In this document: one piece after another, positions 19,361-28,220 of the stretch
Position numbering within the stretch: the stretch's first letter is position 1
How the letters are laid out: each line of letters opens with the position of its first letter
Origin: Oleispirillum sp965228165
GTDB lineage: Bacteria; Pseudomonadota; Alphaproteobacteria; Rhodospirillales; Rhodospirillaceae
Length of the DNA stretch: 64,000 nucleotides
Direction: 5' to 3'
Assembly (NCBI GenBank): GCA_965228165.1
Contig: CBDDHB010000003.1
Coordinates: 124,001-188,000, forward strand
The notes under the pieces: generated by a model
Database searches by the model: none
Told to the model about the DNA's origin: nothing
The model's input: only the letters and a program-made list of their open reading frames with translations
Position numbers and translations under genes: made by a program

Positions 19361-20647
19361 TCACGGACGTTGCGCGCTTTGCGTCTGATCGAAATAGCGA
19401 TCCACCGCGCGGGCCACCGAGTCCGCCAGCTTTTCGCGATAGGACGCCTGCTGCAACAGGCGCACCTCGTCGTCGTTGGAGAGGTAACCCATCTCCACCA
19501 GAACCGACGGAATGTCGGGCGCCTTCAGCACCGCGAACCCGGCGAAGCGGTGGGTGTTGTCCAGTATCCGCACCTGCCGCCCCAGTTCCCCCACCGCGAG
19601 GGAAGCTAACTGCGCCGACAGGTTCATCGATTCCCGTTGCGCCAGATCGATCAGGATGCCGGTGACCTCGGGACTTTCTTCCGAGAAGTCCATGCCGGAG
19701 ATGATATCGGCCTTGTTTTCCTTGTCCGCCAACAGCGCCGCCTCGCGGTCGGAGGCCTTCTCCGACAGGGTATAGATGGAGAGGCCTCGGGTACGGCGAT
19801 TGGGGTTGCTGTCGGCATGCAGGGAAACGAACAGGTCGCCCTTGGCGCGGCGCGCGATGGCGACGCGTTCGCGCAGGGAAATGAAAATGTCGCGGTCGCG
19901 GGTCAGCACCACGCGGTAACGACCGGCTTTTTCCAGGCGGGCTTTGAGTTGGCGGGCCATCGCCAGGGTCAGGTGCTTCTCGTAGACGCCGTTGACGCCG
20001 ATCGCTCCGGGATCGACGCCGCCGTGTCCAGGGTCGAGAACGATCACCGGCTTCGGCCCCTCGGCGCGGCGCTGGCGATCCCCCACAGCAGGCTCCGAAG
20101 CGCGCGCCGCCTTCGGTTCGCCGACGTCCTTGCCCAGACGGGCCATGAACGCCTCGCGCGAGGTGGGGCGCAGATCGGCGACGAAGCGCCAACCGTAACC
20201 GGCCTGCGGCGGCAGGGTCAACACCCGCGACACTTCCGCCGGACCGCCCAGGTCGAGAACCAGGCGATAGGTGCCGGGACGGAACAGCCCGGCGCGCAGG
20301 CCGCGAATCAGGCCGGTGGGCGCCGGCATCTTCTCCGAAGCCACCTGCCAGTCGAATTCCGGAAAATCGAAGACGATGCGATAGGGATCGGCCAGATTGA
20401 AGGTGGCGTGGCTGGGCGCGGAACCGACGTCCAGCACCAGGCGGGTGTTTTCCGCATTGCCGCCCAGGCGCACCCCGGAGACCGGAATCGCCGCCCCGGC
20501 CCACGCCACCGGCGCGCCCAGCGCGGTCCACGCCCCGGCGACCAACCCCATCAGGGAAAAATCGCGCCGCGTCAACGACGGACCGCCCGCCCCCAGCCCG
20601 GGAACGGGCCGCCACCAGCGACCGTTCGACAATCTGCGTTGGTTCAT
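19361..20647 (-). CDS. amiC: N-acetylmuramoyl-L-alanine amidase with AMIN domain (AmiC-like), Tat-exported
   Basis: A zinc amidase that cuts septal peptidoglycan during daughter-cell separation. The N-terminus carries a twin-arginine signal (SLTRRDFSLMGLVAG). An AMIN domain follows at roughly residues 55-160. The Amidase_3 domain starts near VIVLDPGHGGVDPGAIG (Zn His), with Glu in GVYEKHLTL, the second Zn His in VSLHADSNPN and the catalytic Glu in SVLVEMGYLSND. The start at 20647 (MNQRRLSNG) is preferred over 20683. It is upstream of mrcA on the same strand, so wall synthesis and cleavage genes are together. Confidence 0.94.
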   Translation of the reverse strand: MNQRRLSNGRWWRPVPGLGAGGPSLTRRDFSLMGLVAGAWTALGAPVAWAGAAIPVSGVRLGGNAENTRLVLDVGSAPSHATFNLADPYRIVFDFPEFDWQVASEKMPAPTGLIRGLRAGLFRPGTYRLVLDLGGPAEVSRVLTLPPQAGYGWRFVADLRPTSREAFMARLGKDVGEPKAARASEPAVGDRQRRAEGPKPVIVLDPGHGGVDPGAIGVNGVYEKHLTLAMARQLKARLEKAGRYRVVLTRDRDIFISLRERVAIARRAKGDLFVSLHADSNPNRRTRGLSIYTLSEKASDREAALLADKENKADIISGMDFSEESPEVTGILIDLAQRESMNLSAQLASLAVGELGRQVRILDNTHRFAGFAVLKAPDIPSVLVEMGYLSNDDEVRLLQQASYREKLADSVARAVDRYFDQTQSAQRP

Positions 20648-21264
20648 GGCCTTCCGCCGTTCGGACACGAAACGTCCTCGCATTCCAGAGTATTATGAAA
20701 AGCGGAGTCGCGATGCAACCTTCGTCACAGGCGGGCGAAGAATTTTTATCCGCCGACGCTCCCCGAAAAAGCGACGGTTTTGCGAAAGATTTCCGTCCGT
20801 TGCATTTGCGCCATTGTCCTTTCGGGGTTTCAAGGCTATCTTTCGCCCGGCGTGGGTTGTGTTGTCAGCCGCTCGTTGGGCGTTGTTTCGCCGTTTCCAG
20901 TATCCGGCCGGAAGGCTTTTCCCCGGCACGATGAACCAGATGAAGAATCAAGGTCCTGGACCTTACCTGGCGGAAACGGCGGCGCGGTGTCGGAGCGAAC
21001 GGCGCGGGTCATCGGGGGCATCCTCGTGCCCGCCGGGGTCGGGATGCCACCGCCGCGCTCGCGAAATGAAACGATTTGCTGGAAACGGAATGTCGATCGC
21101 CAAACCCGAACCGATGATCTCGGCTTTTTCGACGGCGGCGGTGCGACCGAAGACCGGGCGCATGCGCGCTGCTTCCGGCATGATCCATGGGTTCAACGAA
21201 TATACACGCGCCGCGCCGCGATCGACGGCCTGCGGCGGCGTGCCGTACTGGAGACTCCCCCTTA
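20648..21264. promoter_or_regulatory. Long intergenic region and probable rne 5' leader
   Basis: The 617-base gap lies between the divergent amiC and rne. No credible coding frame was found in it. It contains several moderately AT-rich patches (for example 20700-20790 and 21060-21090) and GC-rich potential stems nearer rne. Long structured leaders through which RNase E controls its own mRNA are known from other proteobacteria, so a regulatory 5' UTR is a reasonable inference. No exact promoter is assigned. Confidence 0.4.
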
Positions 21265-23787
21265 ATGGTCAAACGTATGTTGATCGACGCCACGCATCCG
21301 GAAGAGACGCGTGTCGTCGTTATGAATGGGACGCGGCTTGAAGAGTTCGACGTCGAGACTTCGACGAAGCGCCAGATCAAGGGTAACGTCTATCTCGCCA
21401 AGGTGGTTCGGGTAGAACCCTCCCTCCAGGCCGCGTTCGTCGATTACGGCGGAAACCGGCATGGTTTCCTGGCGTTCAGCGAAATCCACCCCGACTATTA
21501 CCAGATTCCGGTGGCCGACCGGCAGCGCCTGATCGCCGAGGAAGCCTCTTCCGGCGACGCGCACGCCGAGGAAGCACACACCGAGGAAGCGGTTGAAGCC
21601 GAGGTTCCGGCCGAAGCCGAGGCCGCCCCGGAAGGAACCGAGGGCGAGGAGACCGCCGACGACGCGCACGCCGACGACGCGCAGACGGTCGAACATCTGG
21701 GCGGCGACGACGCCGACGACGCATCGGCCCGCCGGGCGCGGGAAAAGCCTTATTGCCAGTACAAGATCCAGGAGGTGATCAAGCGCCGCCAGATCCTGCT
21801 GGTGCAGGTGGTCAAGGAAGAGCGCGGCAACAAGGGCGCGGCCCTCACCACCTATCTGTCGCTCGCCGGACGCTACTGCGTGCTGATGCCGAACACGCCG
21901 CGCGGCGGCGGGGTCTCGCGCAAGATCACCAGCGCCACCGACCGCCGCCGTCTGAAGGACATGATGAGCGGCCTGGAGGTTCCGGACGGCATGGCGGTGA
22001 TCGTCCGCACCGCCGGGTCCGAACGCTCCAAGGCGGAAATCAAGCGCGACTACGAATACCTGCTGCGCACCTGGAGCACCATCCGCACCGTCACCTTGCA
22101 ATCGCGCGCGCCGGCCCTGGTGTACGAGGAAGCGACGCTGATCAAGCGCGCCATCCGCGACGTCTATTCCCGCGATATCGAGGAAATCCAGGTCGAAGGC
22201 GACGAAGGCTATCGCGTCGCCAAGGACTTCATGAAGGCGCTGACGCCGTCGCACACGAAGAAGGTGCAACCCTACCGCGACAGCCACCTGATGCCGTTGT
22301 TCCACCGCTTCCAGGTGGAAAGCCAGTTGGAGGCCCTGCACAACACCCAGGTGACGCTGAAGTCCGGCGGCTACATCGTGCTGAACCAGACCGAGGCGCT
22401 GGTCGCCATCGACGTCAACTCGGGCCGTTCGACGCGCGAGCGCAACATCGAGGAAACCGCGCTCAAGACCAACCTGGAGGCCTCGGACGAAATCGCCCGC
22501 CAGCTCCGCCTGCGCGATCTCGCCGGGCTGGTGGTGATCGACTACATCGACATGGAGGACGCCAAGAACAACGCGGCGGTGGAACGCCGGTTGAAGGAGG
22601 CGTTGCGCTCCGACCGGGCGCGCATCCAGGTGGGACGGATCAGTCCCTTCGGCCTGATGGAGCTGTCGCGCCAGCGTCTGCGCCCCTCCTTCGTCGAGAA
22701 CAGCTATGTGATCTGCCCGCACTGCAAGGGCTCCGGGATGATCCGCTCCACCGAGTCCGAGGTGGTGCGCATCCTTCGCGTCATCGAGGAGGAAGGCGTG
22801 CGCCGCCGCTCCGCCGAGATCGCGGTGACGGTGCCGTTCGCCGTGGCGCTCTACATCCTCAACCAGAAGCGCGCCGCCCTGGCCGAGATCGAAACCCGTT
22901 ACGGTTTCTCGGTCGCCGTCAACGGCTCGGGAACCATGATGCTGGGCGAGGTCACGCTGGAACGCCTGCGCGCCCTGACCAAGGAGGAAAGCGACGCCCT
23001 GGCCGCCGGTCAGACCGCCGCCGAGGCGCGCCCGATCGAACCCGAGGACGAGGACGCCGAAACCGGGGACCAAGACGACGACGCGGACGACGCGGACGAC
23101 GCGGACGACAAGGACGAGGACTCCGCCCCCGCCGCCTCCGGCGAAGCCGCCCGCGACGGTGCGAAAAAGAAACGCCGCCGCCGTAAGCGCCGCAGCCGCC
23201 GCTCCGGCGAGGGTGAAACCGGCGAAACGAACGACGTCGCCGTCCTGCCGGTCAACGAAAACGGCACGGTGACGGTCGAAGACGGCGACGAAGACGCCGA
23301 TGCCGATGCGCCGCGCGCCGCCCTGCCCGCCGCCGCCAACGGCGACGCGGCCAGGAAGTCGCGGCGGCGCGGACGGCGCGGCGGACGGCGGCGCAACCGC
23401 CCGGCGCAGGCCGGCGACATCACCGTGGAGGAGGTCAACCACATCCTCTCCGAGGATGGGGCGGAACAGGCCTCCACCGACACCGTGACCTTGAGCGCCG
23501 CCACCGGAATCGCCGTCGAGGCGATCGAGGACGCCGAGGCGCCCGCGCCGGAAGCCGAAGCCGCGCCGGAAGCTCCGGCGGAAAAGCCCAAGCGCACCCG
23601 CAAGCCCGCCGCGAAAAAGGCCAAACCCGCCGAGACCGAGGCGACGATCATCCCGATCGCAGTGGCCGAGCCCGCCCCGGCGGTCGAACCCGCGCCGGAA
23701 ACGACGGCGGCCCCGCCGCAGCCCGAAGCCGCGCCCGAACCCGAGGTTCCGGCGGGTCCGCCGCGCAAGGGCTGGTGGAACCGCTGA
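21265..23787 (+). CDS. rne: Ribonuclease E/G family endonuclease
   Basis: The core endoribonuclease of the RNA degradosome, acting in mRNA decay and rRNA/tRNA processing. The start at 21265 gives MVKRMLIDATHPEETRVVV. The S1 domain (GNVYLAKVVRVEPSLQAAF) is interrupted at about residues 94-165 by a long acidic Glu/Ala/Asp insert before YKIQEVIKRRQILLVQ. The DNase I-like core has the catalytic Asp in VAIDVNSGR and VVIDYIDMED; the zinc link is CPHCKGSG. The C-terminal 250 residues are disordered, with Arg-rich patches (KKKRRRRKRRSRR) and Ala/Glu/Pro-rich stretches, as expected for RNA and partner binding. Length 840 residues. A strong terminator follows. Confidence 0.95.
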   Translation: MVKRMLIDATHPEETRVVVMNGTRLEEFDVETSTKRQIKGNVYLAKVVRVEPSLQAAFVDYGGNRHGFLAFSEIHPDYYQIPVADRQRLIAEEASSGDAHAEEAHTEEAVEAEVPAEAEAAPEGTEGEETADDAHADDAQTVEHLGGDDADDASARRAREKPYCQYKIQEVIKRRQILLVQVVKEERGNKGAALTTYLSLAGRYCVLMPNTPRGGGVSRKITSATDRRRLKDMMSGLEVPDGMAVIVRTAGSERSKAEIKRDYEYLLRTWSTIRTVTLQSRAPALVYEEATLIKRAIRDVYSRDIEEIQVEGDEGYRVAKDFMKALTPSHTKKVQPYRDSHLMPLFHRFQVESQLEALHNTQVTLKSGGYIVLNQTEALVAIDVNSGRSTRERNIEETALKTNLEASDEIARQLRLRDLAGLVVIDYIDMEDAKNNAAVERRLKEALRSDRARIQVGRISPFGLMELSRQRLRPSFVENSYVICPHCKGSGMIRSTESEVVRILRVIEEEGVRRRSAEIAVTVPFAVALYILNQKRAALAEIETRYGFSVAVNGSGTMMLGEVTLERLRALTKEESDALAAGQTAAEARPIEPEDEDAETGDQDDDADDADDADDKDEDSAPAASGEAARDGAKKKRRRRKRRSRRSGEGETGETNDVAVLPVNENGTVTVEDGDEDADADAPRAALPAAANGDAARKSRRRGRRGGRRRNRPAQAGDITVEEVNHILSEDGAEQASTDTVTLSAATGIAVEAIEDAEAPAPEAEAAPEAPAEKPKRTRKPAAKKAKPAETEATIIPIAVAEPAPAVEPAPETTAAPPQPEAAPEPEVPAGPPRKGWWNR

Positions 23788-23811
23788 TCGCGGATGTCCC
23801 GCGAACGAACG

Positions 23812-23849
23812 AAAGGGCGGCGGAATTTTCCGCCGCCCTTTTGCTTTTG
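23812..23849. terminator. Bidirectional intrinsic terminator
   Basis: A perfect stem AAAGGGCGGCGG / CCGCCGCCCTTT with the AATTTT loop, flanked by T-rich sequence (TTTTGCTTTT). It lies between the convergent rne and chemoreceptor genes and can serve both. Confidence 0.9.
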
Positions 23850-23859
23850 TCGAAACCCT

Positions 23860-25425
23860 CTATGCGGCGCGCACCGCCCCCAGGAACCCTTCCACCACCG
23901 TCCGCAGTTCGGCGGCCTGTCGAGCCAGCATCCGCGCCGAATCCAGAACCTGACCCGCCGCGCCGCCGGTTTCCGAGGCCGCCTGATTGACCTGAACGAT
24001 GGTTTCCGAAACCTCGCGGGTGCCGACCGAGGCCTGCTGCACGTTGCAGGCGATTTCGGCGGTGGCGGCGGATTGTTCCTCCACCGCCGAGGCGATGGTT
24101 CCCGAGATCTGGTTGATCTGGGTGATCCGCCCGACGATCGCCGCGATGGCTTCGACCGCCCGTTCGGTCTCCGCCTGCACCGCGCCGATCTGGGCGGTGA
24201 TTTCCTCGGTCGCCCGCGCCGTCTGATTGGACAGGTTCTTCACCTCGCCCGCCACCACGGCGAAGCCCTTGCCCGCCTCTCCGGCGCGCGCCGCCTCGAT
24301 CGTCGCGTTGAGCGCCAGCAGATTGGTCTGGCTGGCGACGTCCTGGATCAGGCCGATCACCTCGCCGATCCGCGACGACGACTGGGCCAAGCCGTGAACC
24401 GTCGCATCGGCCTTGCGCGCATCCTCGGCGGCATCACGCGACGCGATGTTGGATTGTTCCACCTGACGCGCGATCTCGGCGATCGAGGCGGAAAGCTCCT
24501 CGGCGGCGGCGGCGCCGACCACCTGAAGCACTTCCCCTACCGCCCGGTCGAAATTCCGGGTCAGCCCGTCCACCGCCACGACACGGCGTTCGCGGTCGGC
24601 ACGCGCCGCTTCCTGCTCGGTCGCCAGACGATCGGCGCGGATGGCGTTTTCCTTGAACACCTCCAGCGCGTCGGCCATCGCGCCGACTTCGTCGTGACGC
24701 CCATGGGCGGGCACGGCGACGGTCTTATCGCCTTCCGCCAGACGCTGCATCGCGCCGGTCATCGCCGCCAGCGGCACCGCGATGGAGCCGTGCAGCCGTA
24801 TCACCGCCGCCACCGTCAGCAGAACCACGACCACCATCGCCGCCATCGACCCGCGCACCGCCAGGGTGGACGCCGCCGCGGCTTCTTCGGTCGCACGGGC
24901 CGCCCCCTGGTCGCACAACGCGATGCTTTTGCCAAGCGCCGCGCGCATCGCGCGGAAGGTGGCGCGGCTGTCGCCCACCTGCACCGTCCGCGCCTCCGTC
25001 TTATTCCCCGCCGCCGACAGGGAAAGAACCCGGTCCGCCACCTTCACATAGTCGCCCCACAGGCGCGAGAAATCCGCGTACAACGCCCGTTCCTCGGGGG
25101 ATGCGATCAGCTTCTCGTAAACCGTCTGGGTTTGGCCGATCTTGACGCGCAGAGCGGCGATGCGCCGGTCTCCCTCCTTGTGGGTCGCTTCGTCGTTGGC
25201 GACGATGTGGGTCAGTTCCAGTTGGCGGTGTTCGACCACCAGGGTTTCCAGATTGGCGAGAACCCGCACCGCCGGCATCCGGTTAGTCGCGATATCGGCG
25301 GTGCGCGCCTCCATGTCGAAAGTCCGGAGCACCGCGTAAACGCCGCTGGCGACGAACACCGCCGCCAGAACCGAAAACACCAACGCCAACTTGCGCGCGA
25401 TCTTCAGATTGTCGAGCCATGCCAT
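23860..25425 (-). CDS. Methyl-accepting chemotaxis protein with a shortened N-side signalling helix
   Basis: A 521-residue transmembrane chemoreceptor. Layout: TM1 (about 11-33), a four-helix-bundle type sensor, TM2 (about 187-212), HAMP (to about 265) and the signalling hairpin with tip QTNLLALNATIEAARAGEAG. The arm before the tip runs only about 94 residues from FDRAVGEVLQ, while the arm after the tip has about 136. Related receptors carry roughly 42 more residues (six heptads) between AVGEVLQVVG and AAEELSASIAEI; here these are joined directly as GAAAAEELSASI. The frame stays open. No pentapeptide tether for CheR is obvious at the C-terminus. Confidence 0.9.
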   Translation of the reverse strand: MAWLDNLKIARKLALVFSVLAAVFVASGVYAVLRTFDMEARTADIATNRMPAVRVLANLETLVVEHRQLELTHIVANDEATHKEGDRRIAALRVKIGQTQTVYEKLIASPEERALYADFSRLWGDYVKVADRVLSLSAAGNKTEARTVQVGDSRATFRAMRAALGKSIALCDQGAARATEEAAAASTLAVRGSMAAMVVVVLLTVAAVIRLHGSIAVPLAAMTGAMQRLAEGDKTVAVPAHGRHDEVGAMADALEVFKENAIRADRLATEQEAARADRERRVVAVDGLTRNFDRAVGEVLQVVGAAAAEELSASIAEIARQVEQSNIASRDAAEDARKADATVHGLAQSSSRIGEVIGLIQDVASQTNLLALNATIEAARAGEAGKGFAVVAGEVKNLSNQTARATEEITAQIGAVQAETERAVEAIAAIVGRITQINQISGTIASAVEEQSAATAEIACNVQQASVGTREVSETIVQVNQAASETGGAAGQVLDSARMLARQAAELRTVVEGFLGAVRAA

Positions 25426-25702
25426 GGCAACACGTCCTGTTGGAAAAACAACCGCAAAAACAAGACCGTTCCACCCCAGGCAACCCCTGGGACGCGATCT
25501 CTCACATATGGGGAAGATCGTCTAACATAAATTCCACCTTAAGGCGGTGAGAAGTGTCACAACCGGAAATATTTCCCCGCCCAATGAAGAAATCAGGATC
25601 AGCCTAAAGGATTATTCTTCTCCCGCGTCTCTCCCCTTTTCGGTGCCGCTTCCCGCCCCCATCTGAAAGACGCCGCCCCCTTCCCCCTGCAAAGGCCTTC
25701 GC
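25426..25702. other. Divergent spacer between the chemoreceptor and lipocalin genes
   Basis: The 277-base spacer is moderately AT-rich around 25505-25620. It contains a small hairpin on the chemoreceptor side (CCCAGG...CCTGGG near 25478-25494). No gene, and no clear sigma-28 promoter, was found. Confidence 0.4.
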
Positions 25703-26275
25703 ATGACCACCTGGAAGACCCGCCTGTCGATCCTGCTGTCCGGCCTGTTGTCCGCCTGCACCGGCATGCCCGAGGGCGTGACTCCGGTACGAGGGTTCGA
25801 CGTCTCCCGCTATCTCGGCACCTGGTACGAAATCGCCCGCCTGGACCATTCCTTCGAACGCGGGCTGGTCGCGGTCAGCGCCGCCTATTCCCTCAACCCC
25901 GACGGCAGCATCAGGGTGGTCAACCGGGGCTTCGATCCGGAAAAATGCCGATGGCGCGAGGCGGTGGGCCGCGCCAAGTTCATGGCGGAGCCGGAGACCG
26001 CCCATCTGGCGGTCAGCTTCTTCGGCCCGTTCTATGGCGGCTATACGGTGTTCGCCCTCTCCCCCGACTACGCCTGGGCGACGGTTTCCGGGCCCAGCCA
26101 CCGCTATTTGTGGATACTCTCCCGCTCCCCCGAGATGGCGGAGGACACCTATCGCCGTCTGGTTGACGACGCCCGGGCGCGGGGCTTTTCCACCGACGGA
26201 CTGATCCGGGTGGACCCACTGCCGCCGGAGTGTTCTTCCTCCGGCGGCGCGTCGAGGTCAGCCGTCAGCGGTTGA
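25703..26275 (+). CDS. blc: Outer-membrane lipoprotein lipocalin Blc
   Basis: A lipoprotein with a lipocalin barrel that binds fatty acids or lysophospholipids and helps with envelope stress. The lipobox is LLSAC (Cys about residue 19). The lipocalin signature is YLGTWYEIARLDH, followed by VNRGFDPEKCRWREA, AKFM, LAVSFFGPFYGGYTVF and YLWILSRSP. Length is 190 residues. The last coding part includes a GC-rich inverted repeat (GCCGCCGGAG...CTCCGGCGGC at about 26220-26247) that could act as a terminator. The 3' end overlaps the convergent Lys-rich gene by 11 bases. Confidence 0.93.
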   Translation: MTTWKTRLSILLSGLLSACTGMPEGVTPVRGFDVSRYLGTWYEIARLDHSFERGLVAVSAAYSLNPDGSIRVVNRGFDPEKCRWREAVGRAKFMAEPETAHLAVSFFGPFYGGYTVFALSPDYAWATVSGPSHRYLWILSRSPEMAEDTYRRLVDDARARGFSTDGLIRVDPLPPECSSSGGASRSAVSG

Positions 26276-26591
26276 CCGCGGAATTGTCGTTGGCCTTTTC
26301 CTTCGCCCGATCGGAGGCATGATCGGCGGCGGCATTGCCCTTCTTCGCCGCATCCTTCTTGGTCTTGTCCTTCTCGGTCTTGACCTTATTTTCCTTATCG
26401 GCCTTGGCCTTGGTCGCGTCCTTGTTCTTTTCGGCCTTGATTTTCTTGGCATCGGCGTCGGTGGTCTTCTTGGCCTTTTCCACCTTCACCGCTTTTTCCG
26501 TCTGTATCGCAGCATCCGCAGCCCACGCCGTCGGAGCCATCGGCCCGAAGGCCAGAGCGGCCACGACAGCCATCAGCCAAACCGTTTTCAT
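26265..26591 (-). CDS. Small secreted Lys/Ala/Asp-rich protein
   Basis: The 108-residue product has a signal peptide (MKTVWLMAVVAALAFGPMAP, cleavage after AWA). An extremely charged mature part follows, made of Lys-Ala-Asp/Glu runs such as EKAVKVEKAKK, KIKAEKNKDATKAKADKENK and KTKKDAAKK. There is no cysteine and no domain I recognise. Such sequences are likely disordered or helical and could bind anionic envelope polymers. The start at 26591 has AGGAGGGG a few bases upstream. It converges on and overlaps the blc end. Confidence 0.75.
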   Translation of the reverse strand: MKTVWLMAVVAALAFGPMAPTAWAADAAIQTEKAVKVEKAKKTTDADAKKIKAEKNKDATKAKADKENKVKTEKDKTKKDAAKKGNAAADHASDRAKEKANDNSAVNR

Positions 26592-26693
26592 GATCGGACA
26601 TCCCCTCCTGAATACTGCACGCCGCGCGCGGAAGCCTTGCCGCGCGCGTACCCTCATCCTATACCTCGAGACGGATCGACGCACGGAGGAAGC

Positions 26694-26900
26694 ATGTCCC
26701 CCACCCTCGCCCATCTTTACCTTGCCCTCGCCATCGCGAACGAAATGGTGGGCTCCACCTGTCTCAAGCTCACCGCCGGATTCACCAGGCCCCTGCCGAT
26801 CGGCTTCGCCTACGCGGTGTGGGCCGGGCTAGGCATCGCCGTCATCGTTTCCGGGGCGGTCGTCCTCAGCGCATTTTCCCGCATGGAAGGCCACGCATGA
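26694..26900 (+). pseudogene. Internally deleted SMR-type (EmrE-like) transporter
   Basis: A 68-codon frame with a perfect ribosome binding site (GGAGGAAGCATG). It begins like a small multidrug resistance protein: LYLALAIANEMVGSTCLKLT, with the conserved TM1 Glu, then AGFTRPLP. It jumps directly to FAYAVWAGLGIAVIVSGAVV, which in EmrE-type proteins is TM3 after the IP-G turn. TM2 and all of TM4 are missing, so the product would have only two membrane segments. It is either a relic or a two-helix peptide kept for another use. Its stop overlaps the next start (ATGA at 26897-26900), so the coupling to the downstream lipoprotein remains. Confidence 0.7.
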
Positions 26901-27289
26901 CCCACCTCCGCCGCATCTCCCCGGTTCTCGCCCTGGGCCTCGCCGCCTGCGCCGCCGCGCCCGACATCGACGGCAGGCTGGCCGAACTGCGGGGAAAACC
27001 CGCCCAGACCGCGCTCAACGCCCTGGGCCGCCCCAGCAAACAGTGGAGCAAGGACGGCGAAACCTTCTACGCCTGGGTCTCCGCCCGCGCCCCCGTCAGC
27101 CACCGCGATTGCGAAGACCGCAGCCACGGCCCCACCGGCTCCACCACCTGCGGCATGATGCAGTCCTCGACCCAGGGAAGCTATTGCGCGGTCCATATCA
27201 CCGCCAACGCACGCGGCACCATCACCAGCGCCTTCCGCGACGGCGCCCCCGCCGCCTGCGGCAAATTCGCCCGCAGGCTGGAACGGTAA
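26897..27289 (+). CDS. Small lipoprotein of unknown function
   Basis: A 130-residue predicted lipoprotein. The signal peptide ends in a lipobox LAAC (MTHLRRISPVLALGLAAC). The start of the mature part, DIDGRLAELRGKPAQTALNA and LGRPSKQWSKDGETFYAWVS, resembles a SmpA/BamE-like helix-sheet pattern seen in many envelope lipoproteins. Three more cysteines (DCEDRS, TTCGMM, SYCAVH) and one near the end (AACGKF) may form disulfides. Translation is coupled to the truncated SMR gene. Function is not known. Confidence 0.75.
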   Translation: MTHLRRISPVLALGLAACAAAPDIDGRLAELRGKPAQTALNALGRPSKQWSKDGETFYAWVSARAPVSHRDCEDRSHGPTGSTTCGMMQSSTQGSYCAVHITANARGTITSAFRDGAPAACGKFARRLER

Positions 27290-27749
27290 AACTAGGCCAG
27301 GGGCGTTGCCCCTGGACCCCATCGGGGTCTTCCCTCCGGGGGATTTCCACCCTCAAATCGCCCCACCGGGGCGATTTGTCCCCTGCAGGGACCGGGGTTC
27401 CAATACCCCGAACCCCATTCCTTTTTTCGCCGCGTCAGCGGCAAACGACCATCGCGTTGCCGCGTGATGATTCCATGGCGCTTGCTCGGAAAATGCTGAA
27501 TGCATTTCCCTCGTCCTCGGCTCCGCCTCGGACCGCCGCCGTTGGCGGCGTCCCTGCGAACGCCTTCGGCGTTCTCCGTCGCGCAAAAAACAAAAAATGG
27601 GATCAAAGGGTCCGCGACCCTTCGCGGGTCCGGGCCGCGCCCGGCCTGGTTTTTCCAACGCCATGGCTCGGCCCGGAAAACGGGTGTATAGTCCACCACG
27701 GCTTATTCGGGTTGCGTCTGTCCCTTCTTTGAAAACGATGGAGGTCGCG
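27290..27749. repeat. Composite intergenic repeat, copy 3
   Basis: This 460-base gap is largely repeat. It holds GGCCAGGGGCGTTGCCCCTGG, then the long module (CTTCCCTCCGGGGGATTTCC, AAATCGCCCC/GGGGCGATTT, GGGACCGGGGTTCCAATACC). A diverged inverted core follows (TTTCGCCGCGTCAGCGGC ... TGCCGCGTGATG). It ends with a different palindromic tail (GGGTCCGCGACCCTTCGCGGGTCC, GGGCCGCGCCCGGCCTGG). The stretch 27500-27590 (GGACCGCCGCCGTTGGCGGCG and GAACGCCTTCGGCGTTC) adds two further palindromes. No gene was found. Confidence 0.75.
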
Positions 27750-28220
27750 ATGCGGCGGAACGCGTTGGGGGTCGCGGTGGCGTGTTGCGGATTGGCGGGG
27801 TGCGCGGGATACGAATTCCATGAAACGCCGCAACAAGGCGCGCTCACCTATTGGGAGACCGCGCCCTTCCTGGCGGTGACCACCGAGGCGGACTGCAAGC
27901 AGACGTTCTCCGTCCTCTCCATCCCCACGCGGGCCCGCTCGGTCAGCCTGAAATCCGGCTACGGCACGGCGGACCTCAACATCGACTTCAAGGACGGCAT
28001 GGTCATCGGCCACATCGGCCAGAAGACCGATACCAAGGTTACCGAAACCCTTACCGCCCTGCCCGGACTGGCCACCGCCTACGCCACGCTGAAGGAAACC
28101 ACCCGCGACAAATCCGTCACGCGTGCAGCGACCTGCCAGACCAGCACCGTTCTTTATGCGATCAACGGCTCGTCCGGCACGCCGACCTTCACCCAGATTC
28201 GGCAATTCAAGCCGCAGTGA
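27750..28220 (+). CDS. Lipoprotein of unknown function
   Basis: A 156-residue predicted lipoprotein. The start at 27750 (MRRNALGVAVACCGLAGC) has GGAGG 5-9 bases upstream; an in-frame ATG at 27738 is less well placed. The lipobox is LAGC. The mature region is soluble and mixed alpha/beta with no motif I recognise (TYWETAPFLAVTTEADCKQT, DLNIDFKDGMVIGHIGQK, ATCQTSTVLYAING). Two cysteines could pair. It lies between two repeat copies and is followed by the AT-rich island. Confidence 0.7.
   Translation: MRRNALGVAVACCGLAGCAGYEFHETPQQGALTYWETAPFLAVTTEADCKQTFSVLSIPTRARSVSLKSGYGTADLNIDFKDGMVIGHIGQKTDTKVTETLTALPGLATAYATLKETTRDKSVTRAATCQTSTVLYAINGSSGTPTFTQIRQFKPQ

Noticed and set aside
21262..23442. 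726-codon minus-strand frame opposite rne
   Set aside because: The composition follows the antisense of the rne codons and no family motif is present.
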